From positions 186,001-250,000 of the forward strand of contig JAOCPU010000041.1 in assembly GCA_035772785.1 (NCBI GenBank): a stretch of DNA of 64,000 nt, read 5' to 3'. Origin of the DNA: Phlebiopsis flavidoalba. Its lineage: Eukaryota > Basidiomycota > Agaricomycetes > Polyporales > Phanerochaetaceae. Each line of letters opens with the position of its first letter. The stretch's first letter is position 1. The notes beneath the pieces were generated by a model. That model saw only the letters and a list, made by a program, of their open reading frames with translations. It was not told where the DNA came from and searched no databases. Shown here in pieces: positions 1 through 11,463 of the stretch. The translations under genes and the position numbers were made by a program.

Positions 1-181
1 AAAAAAAAAAAGCGATCCCGTCAGGCGGTATCCCGCCATTGCAAGAACTTAAGACATTGCATAGAATACTAATAATATCATGTAATCCAGCTTAAAACAG
101 GACGATACCACGCGCCTTTCCTCGGTCTACCCCCCAGCATCACCAATAGAATCACCTCTCGGCCTCTCCACTTCAGGTATG

Positions 182-2109
182 TCACGAAGCCAGCCGTCGA
201 AGTCGACATCCTTCCTCCAAATAAATCACTGACCATCCCGACTTGCCTCTTTCGACATCAAACACTAGTGCGAGCTTATATCCCATGCCTGGTACACCAC
301 TGCCTGCTCGTGAGAGCCCAGCCCAGGGACCACCGCGGGTGGCTGGACTCGCCGCGATGTCTCCAAAAAACCCGCCCCGCAGCCTGCGTCGACGCGAACG
401 GCGGCGCAAAATCGCCGTGCTTCGCGAACAGCTTGTTTGGAGATATTGGCCCGAGCGCGGGCGGTCGCGCACCACGGACTGATGGCGGAGCCCCTGACGA
501 CCCCGGAGGCGTAGGGGCGACGGAGAAGAAAGCGTGCGCGCACGACTCGCCGCTGTTTGGCGCGGGCGATACCTCGCGCTCCTCACCCACTGCGGGCAGT
601 TCTTTCCGCACGCACGCAATGACCCTTCCCGCGCATTCCCGCGGTCGTCCCGGCGCCGGCGTCGTCGCTGCGGACCTAGCTTTGCGTGATGGCGGGCGTG
701 GCCGCGAGTACGCTGGTCGCGACCTCCTTGAAGAAGCTAGGAGCTCGGTGATCGTGGGCAGCCGCTTTGTGTGTGGGTGTGATGGCACAGGAAGACCCTT
801 TGCATTTCCAAGCCCCTTGCCCGATGAGGTCGGCCGCAGTGGAGTCTGCGACGGAGATGTAAGATTCGGGGGCGTGGCTGGCCTTGGCGGAGCATTTGCT
901 GAAGACTCGCTTTCCGCGTGGGTCTTCGCTTTCTTTGCTGCTGTGGCACGCGGAGATGCTTCGGACGGTGGGGTTATCGGGCGGGCTCGTTTCTCCGCAC
1001 GTGGAGAGGGTTGGATTTAATTGCGGTAAGCTGGAGGAGGAAGCTAACGGAGGTGGTATGCGTTCCAAGGATTGATTGGGTAGCAGCGGTGAAGAAAGAC
1101 GACGAAGACGTATTCGGCCAGTGGAGAATGGGAGGTGGTTTCGTTTTTTTTTGGGTATCACGGCCCCTTTCCCCGGTATGGCGGGCGTCGGATGTAACGA
1201 GCTGCTGTGGGAAAGATGGAGGGATATACTCCTTTGTAATATTAGCACCGCACATGAGAACAAGCATGTGTAGAATCACACCATTTCGGACAGGTCCGCG
1301 ATTCTCCTTGGATGATCGGGGCGGGTCATGATCGCGCGCACCAGGGGAGCGGCGGGATGGAGAACGATCGCTGGAGGCCTTCTCGCCAATAGCTGTGCTT
1401 TCTGTGGGCTTTTCGGCCGTCACGGTGGTCGCATAACGTTTGGCCACGGAGAATGGCAGAGGTGACTGCCTCTTCGATTGGGTTTCCTTCCCTTTCCCCT
1501 TGGAGGAGCTCGGGGGGATCCGGGGCATCAGCCGCAGATGCGGTTTCCGAGTTATTCGGAACCACAGAAAACAACGTTGGCTTGCCATGCTTTGACTCTA
1601 TCTCGCACGAGCTCGGCCTTGGATGATGGCTTGGGCTGCTCATTTCCGGGGGGAAAGAACTTGGACGTTCGGGTTTGTGGCGTAGGAGACTTCTCAAATC
1701 TCCTCTCCCATTTCTCCTCGCACTGCTTCCACTCCTCATCCGTGTCCGGTAGCACAAACTTGTATCGTCCGACCTCCACCTCCACCTTCTCCCCCAGCCG
1801 TATTCCGTCGGCCACGCCACAATACCGTCGACTTGTAGACGTAGTTCTCAGAGCACTGTGTACCTTGTTCCACCTTGAACTCATGGGATTGAAACCTGCG
1901 TACTTTATAGCGTCCTTGAGCCCGGTCCTCAAGGTATCGTTACGAGGTGGTTCCGGGGTTGGTGACGGTGTCCTGGACGGTGGACATAGTTGTTCATCGA
2001 GCGTTGAGTATTTCCCATGTAAGACCTCGAGATCTTCAAACATAGTTCGCGAATGGCGCGGCTTGAATCGGCGTGAATGTGATATCGGAAGGTACGGCGG
2101 GAATGCCAT
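182..2109 (-). CDS. Unrecognised Ser/Pro-rich hydrophilic protein (frame-shifted, tentative)
   Basis: The minus strand from about 2109 down to about 180 carries overlapping open stretches that switch frame but keep a protein-like composition. The first (2109 to 1552) contains TPSPTPEP, an aromatic patch (KFVLPDTDEEWKQCEEKWE) and many Arg/Lys. The next (from about 1540 to 1280) is rich in Ser, Lys and Pro, with SSKGKGKETQSK and SDRSPSRRSPG. Further Ser/Pro/Ala-rich segments follow toward 180. I do not recognise a family or a catalytic motif, and no membrane segment or signal peptide is evident. The composition suggests a largely disordered, possibly nuclear protein (inference). Joining all segments into one gene is my inference; the part left of 700 could be separate or non-coding, because GC-rich DNA leaves all six frames open there. 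The ATG at 2109 is the first in the protein-like frame. Confidence 0.35.
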
Positions 2110-2930
2110 CCGAAATAGGAGGAGAACGAGGTCGGCGAGAAGGTCCAGCGTTGGTAGATGTCATGCCGAGTTCATGTCAATCATAAGACAAAAGATATCC
2201 TTGAATATATTCTGGGTCGGCGAATAGTGGGAACACAGATGCGAGCGGGACGTAGGTTGTGGAAACCGGAAAGCAGGAGAGGTAAACACTAGTCTTGGCC
2301 CACGTGGCCCCGCGCGTTTGATAGGCGCTGGAGCCAGCTGTGGCCAACTTTTGGGTCGAGTACTTACTTGAACGTCAAACAAGCTTGTATTACGAGGGGT
2401 ACGTATTGTGACAAATTCGGATATTATTTTGAACGTTAGTTAGAAGAGCCCTCACTATGTACTACCGCGCAATATCTGTATCAAGTCATGCGGGCTGACA
2501 GGCCGCTCAATGCACTTTCCCAAACGACGCGACAAAAAGACAGCAAGGAGATGCTTGCACTGGAAAGTTTGAGACAACGAGCTTAAATTAATAAATTAGA
2601 TCTTACCATGTACTGTGCGTCCGTTATGAGGAACGGAGAATGCGAAGGACGGACATGTGCAATACGTGGGTGTCTTGTTTTGGGGGTCACCCAAAAACAC
2701 GGAGTACGTCGATGTCGATCCGAGCACTTGGTACCGTGGAGTGGCCCCAAGGTGTTTTGAATTTAATCACTGCGTCTTGACGTTTAGTCATACCTCAAAC
2801 AAAGATCAGAATTCGGAAGATTACCGTTGTCGCGCCGATCGACCAGGTCGAGTGGGCGGCTAGGATAAGGTTATCGTCAAAAAAGAATCTCAAACCTGTC
2901 AATATATTCATCATCTAGCTGATCTTTAAA
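2110..2930. other. Intergenic stretch, no gene seen
   Basis: Only short chance frames are present in this AT-richer stretch. I see no recognisable protein or RNA gene. It lies between the starts of a minus-strand and a plus-strand gene, so it probably holds both promoters; no clear TATA element was identified. Confidence 0.4.
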
Positions 2931-3510
2931 ATGCCGGTGAGAGAGTGCACATGATGGGCATGGCTCAGTTTTGACTCTCACCATGCTCTTTCTTCAGCGC
3001 GCCCTGCAAGTCTCCTTCCTCATCAAGGGCATATCCAAGGAGCAACAGGAGTTCTTTTGGAAGCATGTGTTGCTGACAGTGCCCCAGGTAAATTTTCAAT
3101 CTCAAGCCAAACGGCCTGTAGGAGCGAGAGATTGTCCGACGTTGTGCCTGGTTGAGACGGTGAGCGTCGGTGGTAGAGCCATTTCAACAGCAGTTGCCAT
3201 AAGCGGACCCACCACACATCACTGCGGAGATTGAAATGTCACAGTCAGGCGGCCACAACCTTCCAAGTTCCGGCGATACTAGCTTCGACGCCCATGGTGT
3301 TTGAGTACCCCAAACCTTGCGGAACGCAAACATAGTAGGTTTGTGTATGATTCGTGTCTAGAAGCGTCGAAATTTTTTCGAGAAATTGCATTTAAACGAA
3401 ACCGCCATAGTCGGGTCGGGCTCGAAATGAAGCGAGGCGGCCGGGCCGTGGCACGAAAGAGACGCGTCCCCTTCATTGAGCTCAAGTTTGCCGACCAACA
3501 ATTTCAATGA
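2931..3510 (+). CDS. Small unrecognised protein, tentative spliced gene
   Basis: An ATG at 2931 is followed after two codons by a GT-AG intron (gtgagagag...tttcttcag). The next open exon, 2998 to 3087, encodes ALQVSFLIKGISKEQQEFFW and further residues and ends at a clean donor (gtaaattttc). A further protein-like stretch from 3301 to 3510 is strongly basic (REIAFKRNRHSRVG) and ends in a stop at 3508-3510. The splice signals are good, but the link between the two coding parts and any function are not established. No family recognised. Confidence 0.3.
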
Positions 3511-4321
3511 GACCCTTGGGCGATTTCATCGGAGCGCGAGGTATGACTCGCATAGGCATATTAGGTTCAAGAAAGTTAAGCACTTGAGCCCATTAGGGCA
3601 CAGCGCCTTGGTGTCACATCTATCTTAGTCTCAATTGCAATGCAACGCACAAAATTGCGCCACGGCATATTTCGAAGGTTCTTACTTGATTTGCTCTCAA
3701 AGTCACTCTCCGATAAATATTAGGTGGTCGACTCGAACAAGGTATGAATAACTTTTAAGATATTCACAAACACAACTCTCACTACAACAAACTTTTGAAC
3801 CTTCCTCAGGCCGAGCAGCTTGCGAGACTAGCAGACGACACCTAAGCGGTACGCTATCAGCATTGAACACCACATGACTTGGTCCTTCTGACTCCACCCA
3901 TATTGCGCTTTCAAAACATCGTCTTTCGAAATGAAGAGCCGAATTTCCGTCATGTTTGACGGCACCGATTTTCCAGAAACCAACGGTTGACTCGCTCATG
4001 GTCGGGACCGGTACACCGCTATCGTACCTTTATGACTAAAATCATGCAAAAACCGCGATAAAGACCACAGTGACATGGTATCTCGATCACCTTTCTCTTC
4101 CCACTCCCATGAACGCTGTACGAGTAGCAGTAGGATAGCCCTCTGTGCCCCTGATAACGGTGAGCCATGCCTTTGCCGCTGCTACCTCACCATATTGATC
4201 CTGCCTGCTGACCAATAGGTGGTCGCTACCGAAGTATGGATCCAGCATGTACAATCCACACCAACGATAGCTGCAGTTGGCGGCGACCCCTATCGCTGCA
4301 AACGCTGGGTCTCCCGTGGAG
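3511..4321. other. Intergenic stretch, no convincing gene
   Basis: One 98-residue minus-strand frame (3999 to 3703) starts with MSESTVGFWKIGAV and could be a small exon, but it has no partner exons, splice pattern or recognisable family. Nothing else is supported here. Confidence 0.3.
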
Positions 4322-4327
4322 TATAAA
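4322..4327 (+). promoter_or_regulatory. TATA-like box of the DUF6593-like gene
   Basis: A TATAAA hexamer lies 60 bp upstream of the ATG at 4387, a spacing common for regulated fungal promoters. Sequence match only. Confidence 0.4.
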
Positions 4328-4386
4328 GATACACCGTTCGACGAGTACGGGCACTCCACTTCCTCACCCTGCCGACCTCTCCCAAC

Positions 4387-5156
4387 ATGGAATCACAACT
4401 CACTCTCGTCGACCCATCCGCTTACGCGCTACTCATGATCCCAAACTCCGACAAAACAGTCGTAGTCCTGCAATTCGAGAAGGATTGCGTGCACAAACAC
4501 CACACCATAAGTCGTCCGCGATGCGGGGATACAACCTGTGCGTTATAACGTCCATTCGGACGCGCAAGCTTCGTCCACCCACGTCACTTTTAAAAACACT
4601 ACAGTTATCGGTACCAATCACCCAGCTTCGGTCGGGTCGGTGAATAGACGAAGCTTTGTACCGGACACGATTTCGCTGGGCGAGTTTACTATGGATTTGC
4701 GGGGGGAAGTGGCTCAGAACGCCTACGCTATCTATGGTGTAAGTTTTTCTTGCTTGAGTGTTCCCGCTCTTCGGGCTGACAACACGTTATTTAGCCCTGC
4801 GACCTTTTCGATTAGTGAACGTAGCTTCACCTGGAACCAAAAAGCAGCAGAAGTCGGCTCGAGGTGACTTCTCAGTCTGAGCCCTTTAAAGAAAAGCAGC
4901 TGACACTTAGCTCTCAGTTTGACCTCCAATCAAACTGTTGTCAATCACCCTCTCTCTTGGGTCGACACCGTTCGCCTATACGAGTTGTGGACGGTCAAAA
5001 TCTCCGTGTCACCTCCAATGTATAGATCTGCATCATGAGGCGAAAGACCTCCAAGATGAGATCGCTCTTTCCTTCCTCGTACTGGAGCATCGACTACGTG
5101 CAGTAGAGCGAGCAAGGGAGGCGAAGTCGGCGGTGTCCATGTTTGCGGGACATTGA
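4387..5156 (+). CDS. DUF6593-like small basidiomycete protein
   Basis: The ATG at 4387 opens MESQLTLVDPSAYALLMIPN. A beta-rich middle follows (THVTFKNTTVIGTNHPASVG; DTISLGEFTMDLRG), then a segment with ERSFTWNQK, and finally LQDEIALSFLVLEHRLRAVE. This order (short N-terminal strand block, an R-x-F-x-W-x-x-K patch, and a C-terminal aliphatic LQDxIxxSFLxLE helix) is what I know from the DUF6593 proteins that are abundant in mushroom-forming fungi; their function is unknown. The coding parts are separated by short introns (a donor gtaagttttt at 4738) and at least one frame slip. No signal peptide is seen. The assignment rests on pattern memory and is moderate. Confidence 0.45.
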
Positions 5157-6600
5157 ATGGTTCGTTCATGTATTCCTACGAAGGAGGACTGAGATCTCAT
5201 TCTGGGATAAAATGTGATGACCAAGGCGTGGTTGACTGCAGAACATTGCATGACTGAGTCATTTTCTCGATAGATTCGATTAAACAAGGTGACCATAAAC
5301 TGAGCTGTAAGGAAAGTAATCTTTTGCGCGTGTTCTAATTCTAATCATCAAGGAGCACCGCCTTGCAGATACCTTCAATTGGCCGGAGTCCCCGAAAGGC
5401 TATGTCCAGTTCTCGAGGATGAATTCATACACACTCGTGGGACCTACATTTATATCGAATTCACGATCCGTGGTGAAGATTCTCGACATCACCACTCGAT
5501 CTTGACGGAAGTCAGTGCAGTGGTGCCACTCCTATAAAAATCATCAAATCGTAATTCGCATCTCGCATACGAACAGAAATCATGGAGTCAGTGCCTCAGC
5601 GTGTCCTCAATGATACATAACAGCTGCGCATGGTTCAATGAAAGCACTACCTTCAGGCTCGCATGAACGATCGCAGTCTTACTTACTGAGGACTCCGAGG
5701 AGCTCGGAATGTATACTTGAAGCCTCAGATCGATTCCCAGGCAAAGCATATTGCGGTATCCTTTCACCGTCTGTGATGCATAGCTTCTGCAGTCTGTGGG
5801 CCGAGTGCTTCGAAGCTTTCAGCTGTGTGGACGGATAATGACCCGAGTATATCGCGCCGTAACTTAGTTAGTCGGGGTTTTAGTTTTTGCATGCCTGCCG
5901 AGCCCACTGGAAGTGCAGACGTGGGCTACAGTTCCTCAGGCAATATCCGTAAATTACCTACCAAGTTGCTCTGAGGAGCCGCCGGCTCACGGGCAGGCTG
6001 CTGTAGGAACATGTGGCGTTGTTTACCTAGTGATGTTGCTCGTGGTGCCACTTGGCTTTTTTTCCACGTCCTCTTTTCCTCTCATGTGCGCGATACAAAT
6101 CTTTTGTGAGCTAATTGTCGATGCGATACGACATTGTTGCTACTTGTGAACCGGCCTACGGATTTAAATCAATTAGCTCTGGTACTGGGGTGGTGCCACA
6201 TGGCTCGGTAAGGGCGCCATTTATGGAGATGATATTTGTGCTACACAACACATGTTGGCATTTGTAGACGCGCCGCTCAAAGCTACCTCAATTTTCGCCC
6301 AGCTATCCGCCTACTTTTCAGGATTACTAACCACAGAGACAAATAACGTGACAGCACACGTATCGCCAGCGTGGCGCTTACGACAGCGCATTTACCTTGG
6401 CACCTCGACCACCACCAACTCCGTGCATGTCGAGAATCCTCCGTCTCATTCTCACTTTTCTATCAATAGGTGGGGCCCTCTGTAAAACCCAGTCAACTGA
6501 CAATATGTGACTAAAGCGTGTTCCCTCGGATGGATCAAAGCGTCCCATGGGATTTGGCATTATCCAGATAAAGGGATGTACACAAACGTCCACGAGAGAG
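5157..6600. other. Intergenic stretch upstream of PRP4
   Basis: Several 60-80 residue plus-strand frames exist (for example 5913-6149, with a hydrophobic run) but none has splice-linked partners or a recognisable motif. The right part probably includes the PRP4 promoter and leader. Confidence 0.35.
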
Positions 6601-9314
6601 TCCCCCCCTCGCGACTGTGGAGTGGATGTTCATTCTGAGGTCACCCTCGCGGAAACAACCTTCCAGGTAGACGAGACCACCGACCGCAGCAGCAGAGGCT
6701 TATGAACGTAGACCGTTTCGCGCGACCTGTCTAGGGACAGCCACTAGCATCCCCAGGCGAGAGGACCGTGATAGGGATAGGGGAACGACGACACGTGACC
6801 GAGATCGTGGCAGAGACTCATTCATTCTAGACGTGAACGAGACGCCCCGCCGCGACGATAGAAGGGGAGGCTGAATGATCTCCCCTCACCCCCGCCAACC
6901 CGAAAGTAACGGTGCTCTTCATCACGAACGACTCAGAAAAGGAAGAAGGAGAGTGAGTGTCGTAAGATTCTACGTTGCGCTGCTGTGGCTGCATGCTCAC
7001 GGAACCCGCTTTCAAGGATATCACCCCGACACAGTCCGGAACCAAACAGAGACGTGAAAGAGTTTCTCATGCGGCTTCATCTCTTACCGCTCCTCCTGCT
7101 CCAGAGCCTGAACTCGATCTAATCAACGGACAACCTCCACCGCTAGAAGATACGCTCGCTGCCCGTCCGAGCGAGGCGCCAAGCCATTTCTCGTCTCGCC
7201 AATATAACGCAGGGATAGAAAGCATCAACACTAGCCAGACCGCCACTCCGTCCCCGGGACCAGCTAGCAGTGCGCGCCGAACCGCGGTACCGCTGGTCTC
7301 CGTAGTTTCTGACACGACCACAATAGGCCCAATTACAGAGTCTTGCAGCTACCCCTGGGGCTCGTTGGTACCCCTCGAACATCGGAGCCTGGCCACCCGA
7401 GTGGTGACCCGTGGTCAGGTCCGTTGCATTGCACCGACCCGGCCGCACGGGGGCTTAACGCTTCTTCGTCACACAGCTAAGGTGCGAGACTCTTATGTCC
7501 GCTTCCGCTCTCCTATACCTAGACTTTCTCTTTCCCCCTTTCCCTCGCTGGCCAAGGGATGGCGATGCTCAAGATGCGCAAGTCAAAGTCCAAGCACAGG
7601 ACGACAATCAAGAACAGATCTCTGCTGCTGATTATGATCCTAGTCAGGACCGTTCGGTCGTGAGCAAGAGCGGAAGATGGACTTGGGTAACGGCAAGCAC
7701 CTCAGGTGACTGACTGACGTTGAGATGGTCGAGGAGGTAGAGGAAGTGGAAGAAGAGGAAGAAGATGAAGATGTGGGACGACATGTTCGCAATGGACAAG
7801 CCTGGGGTGAGAAGAAGAAGGTCAAGAAAGTCAAGAACGGTCGTGGTACGTCAGTTTGCCTACGTCGGTGCCACCTCCATATTAATGTCGGCATGTAGAG
7901 AGCCCGCCGCTCCGGCCTTGATCAGCACTACACTAGAATTCTGCAGCAGAATCCAGAAGGCTATTACGCTGTCAGGGCTTGGCGAACTGCTGGATGGCGG
8001 CCGTTATCAGGTATTTTCCCTCGCTTGGCAAGGGTATGTTCGCCAATGTCGTCAAAGCGCGAGTTATGAACGGCGAGGGTGGGCGAGGCTGGCAACGAGT
8101 CGCCATCAAGATCATCCGTTGTCAAGAATCCATGTATGTCGCTCCTCTTTTCGTTCGTATAGTCGCTTACAGCCATGCAGGTACCGGGCCGGCTTGAAAG
8201 AAGTACAGATCCTCAATAAGCTTAAACAGGCTGACCCTGAGGACACAGACACACATCGTCCGCCTGGAGAGGACGAACCGTTTGAACATCGCGGCCATCT
8301 ATGCATAGTCTTTGAGTCTCGTTGAGGTCGTTCGCGTTTCTCGCCATTTCACATTCGTGTGTTTCCAAGTTCGTTGACGATTTGGACAGCACATGAAACC
8401 TGCGTGATGTAGTGAAACGCTTCGGTAAAGACGTCGGTCTTAATATTCGCGCGCCTGTGAGGGCGTATGCTCTAATCAGCTTTTTCTGTCCATGAGTCCG
8501 CAGCTTGCTCAAGAAGTGCAACATCATGACATGCTGATATCAAGGCCAGATAATATTTTTGGTGAGTGGGTCCCCCCGTCCCGATCAAGAAGAACGTTCG
8601 TTGATTAGCGGTCGATGTGTAGGTCATGAGCAGAAGCAACCGTGCTCAAGCTCTGGCGACTTGGATCCGCGTCCGATTGCTTCGGAAAACGATATCACTC
8701 CTTATCTCGGTTAGCCGGTTTCTACCGCGCTCCTGAGTATTATCAGTACATCCTCACGAACTCGGTTTTCCCCAGCTCACAAACACTGATCACATATACA
8801 GTCCCTTGGGTATCCTTACGATCTCGGCTTGGATATGTGGGTCGGTGTTTGGTTTGCCCTCTGTACGAGTTGTACACCGGCAAGATCCTCTTCCCGGGAC
8901 GGTCTAACAATCATATGCTCCTGCTCATGATGGAACTCAAGGGCCGGTTCAACTCCAAAATGAATCAAGAAGGCGAAATTCGGGGACATGTATTTTGACG
9001 ATCTTGGTGCCTTCCAGAGTGTCGAGAAGGACAGGGTCACAGGAGCGGTACGTCCGTATTCATTCTGCCTTGTGGTCGGAATGCTCATGGAACCTCTTTA
9101 GGACGTCGTGCGACAGACACATGTCACGAAGCCCTCACGAGACCTCCGTGCGAGACTCATGCCCCCTTCTGCTTCTGCGAAAACTCAAGGACGATGAGGC
9201 AAAGTCTTGACATCTTTCATCGACCTGCTGGACAAGTGCCTTGCTTTAGATCCCGCCAAGAGGCTTACACCTAAGGACGCCCTGGTTCACCCCTTTATCC
9301 GAGGCTCAATTTAG
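6600..9314 (+). CDS. prp4: PRP4-type serine/threonine kinase (spliceosomal; frame-shifted)
   Basis: This is a dual-specificity-like kinase that phosphorylates spliceosome proteins in the nucleus (family knowledge). The N-terminal part, about 6680-6900, reads as alternating Arg/Asp (RDRDR-type) repeats. Near 7110 comes PPLEDTLAARPSEAPSHF-like text, then an acidic tract around 7725-7770 (VEEVEEEEEDEDV) followed by a DMFAMDKP motif typical of PRP4. The kinase domain begins near 8030 with GKGMFANVVKAR (glycine loop); the VAIK lysine codon is at 8108-8110. It continues with LREVVKRFGKDVGLNIRAVR, a catalytic loop read as HADIKPDN across a one-base shift near 8530, DFGSAS near 8665, NDITPYL, FYRAPE and ELYTGKILFPGRSNNHML. 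The end is LDPAKRLTPKDALVHPFIRG with a stop at 9312-9314. Introns are short, for example after position 8562. The exact start is unknown. Domain order and conserved motifs make the family call firm; frame breaks look like sequence errors. Confidence 0.85.
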
Positions 9315-9598
9315 GATCTTACTCTACATCATATGGCTAGTGCTCGTAATACATCATGATGCTGTGTTGACAAGCGTACACGCAGTGCTTAATTGCTTCG
9401 AATGCGATCAGGACGCTCGTGCGTGCATGGCGTGCGAAGGCCCAGTGACTCCCTTTTGTGGTGAGCATGGGAACATGATCGTCCGTGGAACCGCGGCTCT
9501 TGCTTGTACCCTTGTGATAAGAACGCGAGTACACCGGTTTGTCGTTCTCTCTCTCTCCCCTTCTTCGCGCTTTAGACACTCATTGTGTAGTTAGCGAT

Positions 9599-11367
9599 AT
9601 GCCCGAAAGACAGTTGCCAACATTTGACGAGCTGCCCAGCTTTCACGAGTACAAGGGATGCGCTTGGGACGTGTGGGGCAAAGACGATGAGCTTGGCACG
9701 GTGAATCTGCTCACGGAGGAGGTCATATTTGCTGAAGCAGCAAAGGAGATCAAGTATGTCTGCTGCTTAGCTCTATACAGTTTCTCAACTCGATATTCGA
9801 CAGACTAGGAAGAACATCTGTTTTGAACTTGTGAGAATCTTGCAATTGCTCGACTTGGAACTGCGAGCTGATAACATACTCGGACTCGAAGAGCCGATTA
9901 ACTTCCCCGGGCAAGGTTTGTTCGCCAATGGACAATCATCGAAAATGAACTAATTATTGTATGTTCTATACTGTAGCCGACATTCAAACGTCAGCCGCCG
10001 ATGCCTAACCAGTGGATGTTGACTGAAGCGTGCAACGATGATAGCATTCCATATTGTACGCTATACATTTATAACGCCGCCCTGACACTAAGATTTCATT
10101 TTAACTAGAACACTCAATCCGGCACGCAATGGGATGGTATGCGTCATTTCGGTGTTCACGGTGGCCACAATGTCTTCTACCAAGGGTACGTCTGCCCTAC
10201 CATCCGGAGGACATCGGAGTCTAACGTGTTTATCAGCGTACCCGCAGCTGAATTCGCCCGCGGGCATTTCTTCATCAGCGATCCCGACGATCTGAAGAAG
10301 CACGGACACAAGATTAAATTTGGAATGCACAGTACGTATTCATCTTCGTTATTCTGAAGTCTGTGCTTATGCTCACATTTGTAGACTGGGCTCAGCACGG
10401 TATCGTGGGCCGCGGCGTCCTCATCGACCTCGTTAGATTCTACACAGAGAACGGCAAGAAGCCTCTTCCCTATGACCCATGGACGACTCACGCCGTTCCG
10501 TTGACTGATATCGAAGCATGCGCCAAGCAACAGGGTGTCACGTTTAAGACTGGCGATATTTTGATTCTGCGTTTCGGCTTCACGCAAAAATGGTTCGCAG
10601 CAACGAGGGAAGAGCGTGAGTCGCTGAGTACTAAAGACGAGACTTTGTGCGTCCGATTTCGTACTATATCGAGAATAACCTCTGACTGCCCTACCATAGC
10701 GCGGGGTATCGAGCAATCGGACGAACCCGATATGAAGAGGTTCCTCTGGTTAGGAAGTCCCAAAAGTCAAGTTTATGGACACGACTCTGATATACTGCTT
10801 TCGAACCAGGAACAATCACTTCGCCGCTATCGCATCTGACCAGCCGGCCATCGAGGTATGCTGTTCACGATCCTTTGTATGCCATTGTGGCTCACTTGGC
10901 CGCAAAGCGCTGGCCCGCCCCGCCGGGTGTAGCTTTCATGCACGAGGTCCGTGGATAGGGGTTACTCTCTCAAAATGACATTCAATGACACGCGCGAATT
11001 GTAGACGTTCCTCAGGTACGCTGACATGTGATCGCGTGTCTACCTTACTGACACTTCGTAGCTTATGGGGAATGCCCATCGGTGAGTTTAGAGTTATCAA
11101 GAGAGATTCAGGTACTGACTGCCGGTGATAGGTGAATTCTTCGACCTCGAGAAGCTCTCTCAAGCATGCAAGGATGCCGGACGATATACGTTCTTCTTCA
11201 CGTCCATGCCTCTAAATGTGTACGTTTTTCTCTTTCGAATGCAACGCGCCTACTAATAGAGTCCTCGAAGACTTGGTGGCGTGGGCAGCCCTCCGAATGC
11301 TGCGGTAAGTCTGATGTTGTCACCCCGCTGATCCGTACCAACGTCGCACATACAGGCCATCCTATAA
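9599..11367 (+). CDS. Cyclase-family (kynurenine-formamidase-like) hydrolase
   Basis: The ATG at 9599 opens MPERQLPTFDELPSFHEYKG, followed by WDVWGKDDELGTVNLLTEE, the standard N-terminus of fungal putative-cyclase proteins (PF04199 superfamily). The metal-site region reads TQWDGMRHFGVHGGHNVFYQG near 10110-10185; in this family D and H of the x-W-D-x-x-R-H pattern bind a divalent metal. HNWAQHGIVGRGVLIDLVRF-like text (10384-10440), GVTFKTGDILILRFGF and, near the end, GEFFDLEKLSQACKDAGRYT confirm it. The last exon completes NAAAIL and a stop at 11365-11367. At least seven small introns are visible; one coding piece between about 11005 and 11015 is a micro-exon. The substrate is not predictable: relatives hydrolyse N-formylkynurenine or act on other cyclic amides. 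The gene ends 96 bp from the oppositely oriented MFS gene. Confidence 0.75.
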
Positions 11368-11463
11368 TGAATGGAATTGAGGCTACAGTACTTAGGCGTT
11401 ACATGGAATACAGATTAAATGTACAATATCCTTTATCGATACAAAACGATGATCCCACCACTT

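Noticed and set aside
276..788. 170-codon minus frame as a separate gene
   Set aside because: Several frames are open together in this GC-rich part; I treat it at most as part of the larger tentative gene.
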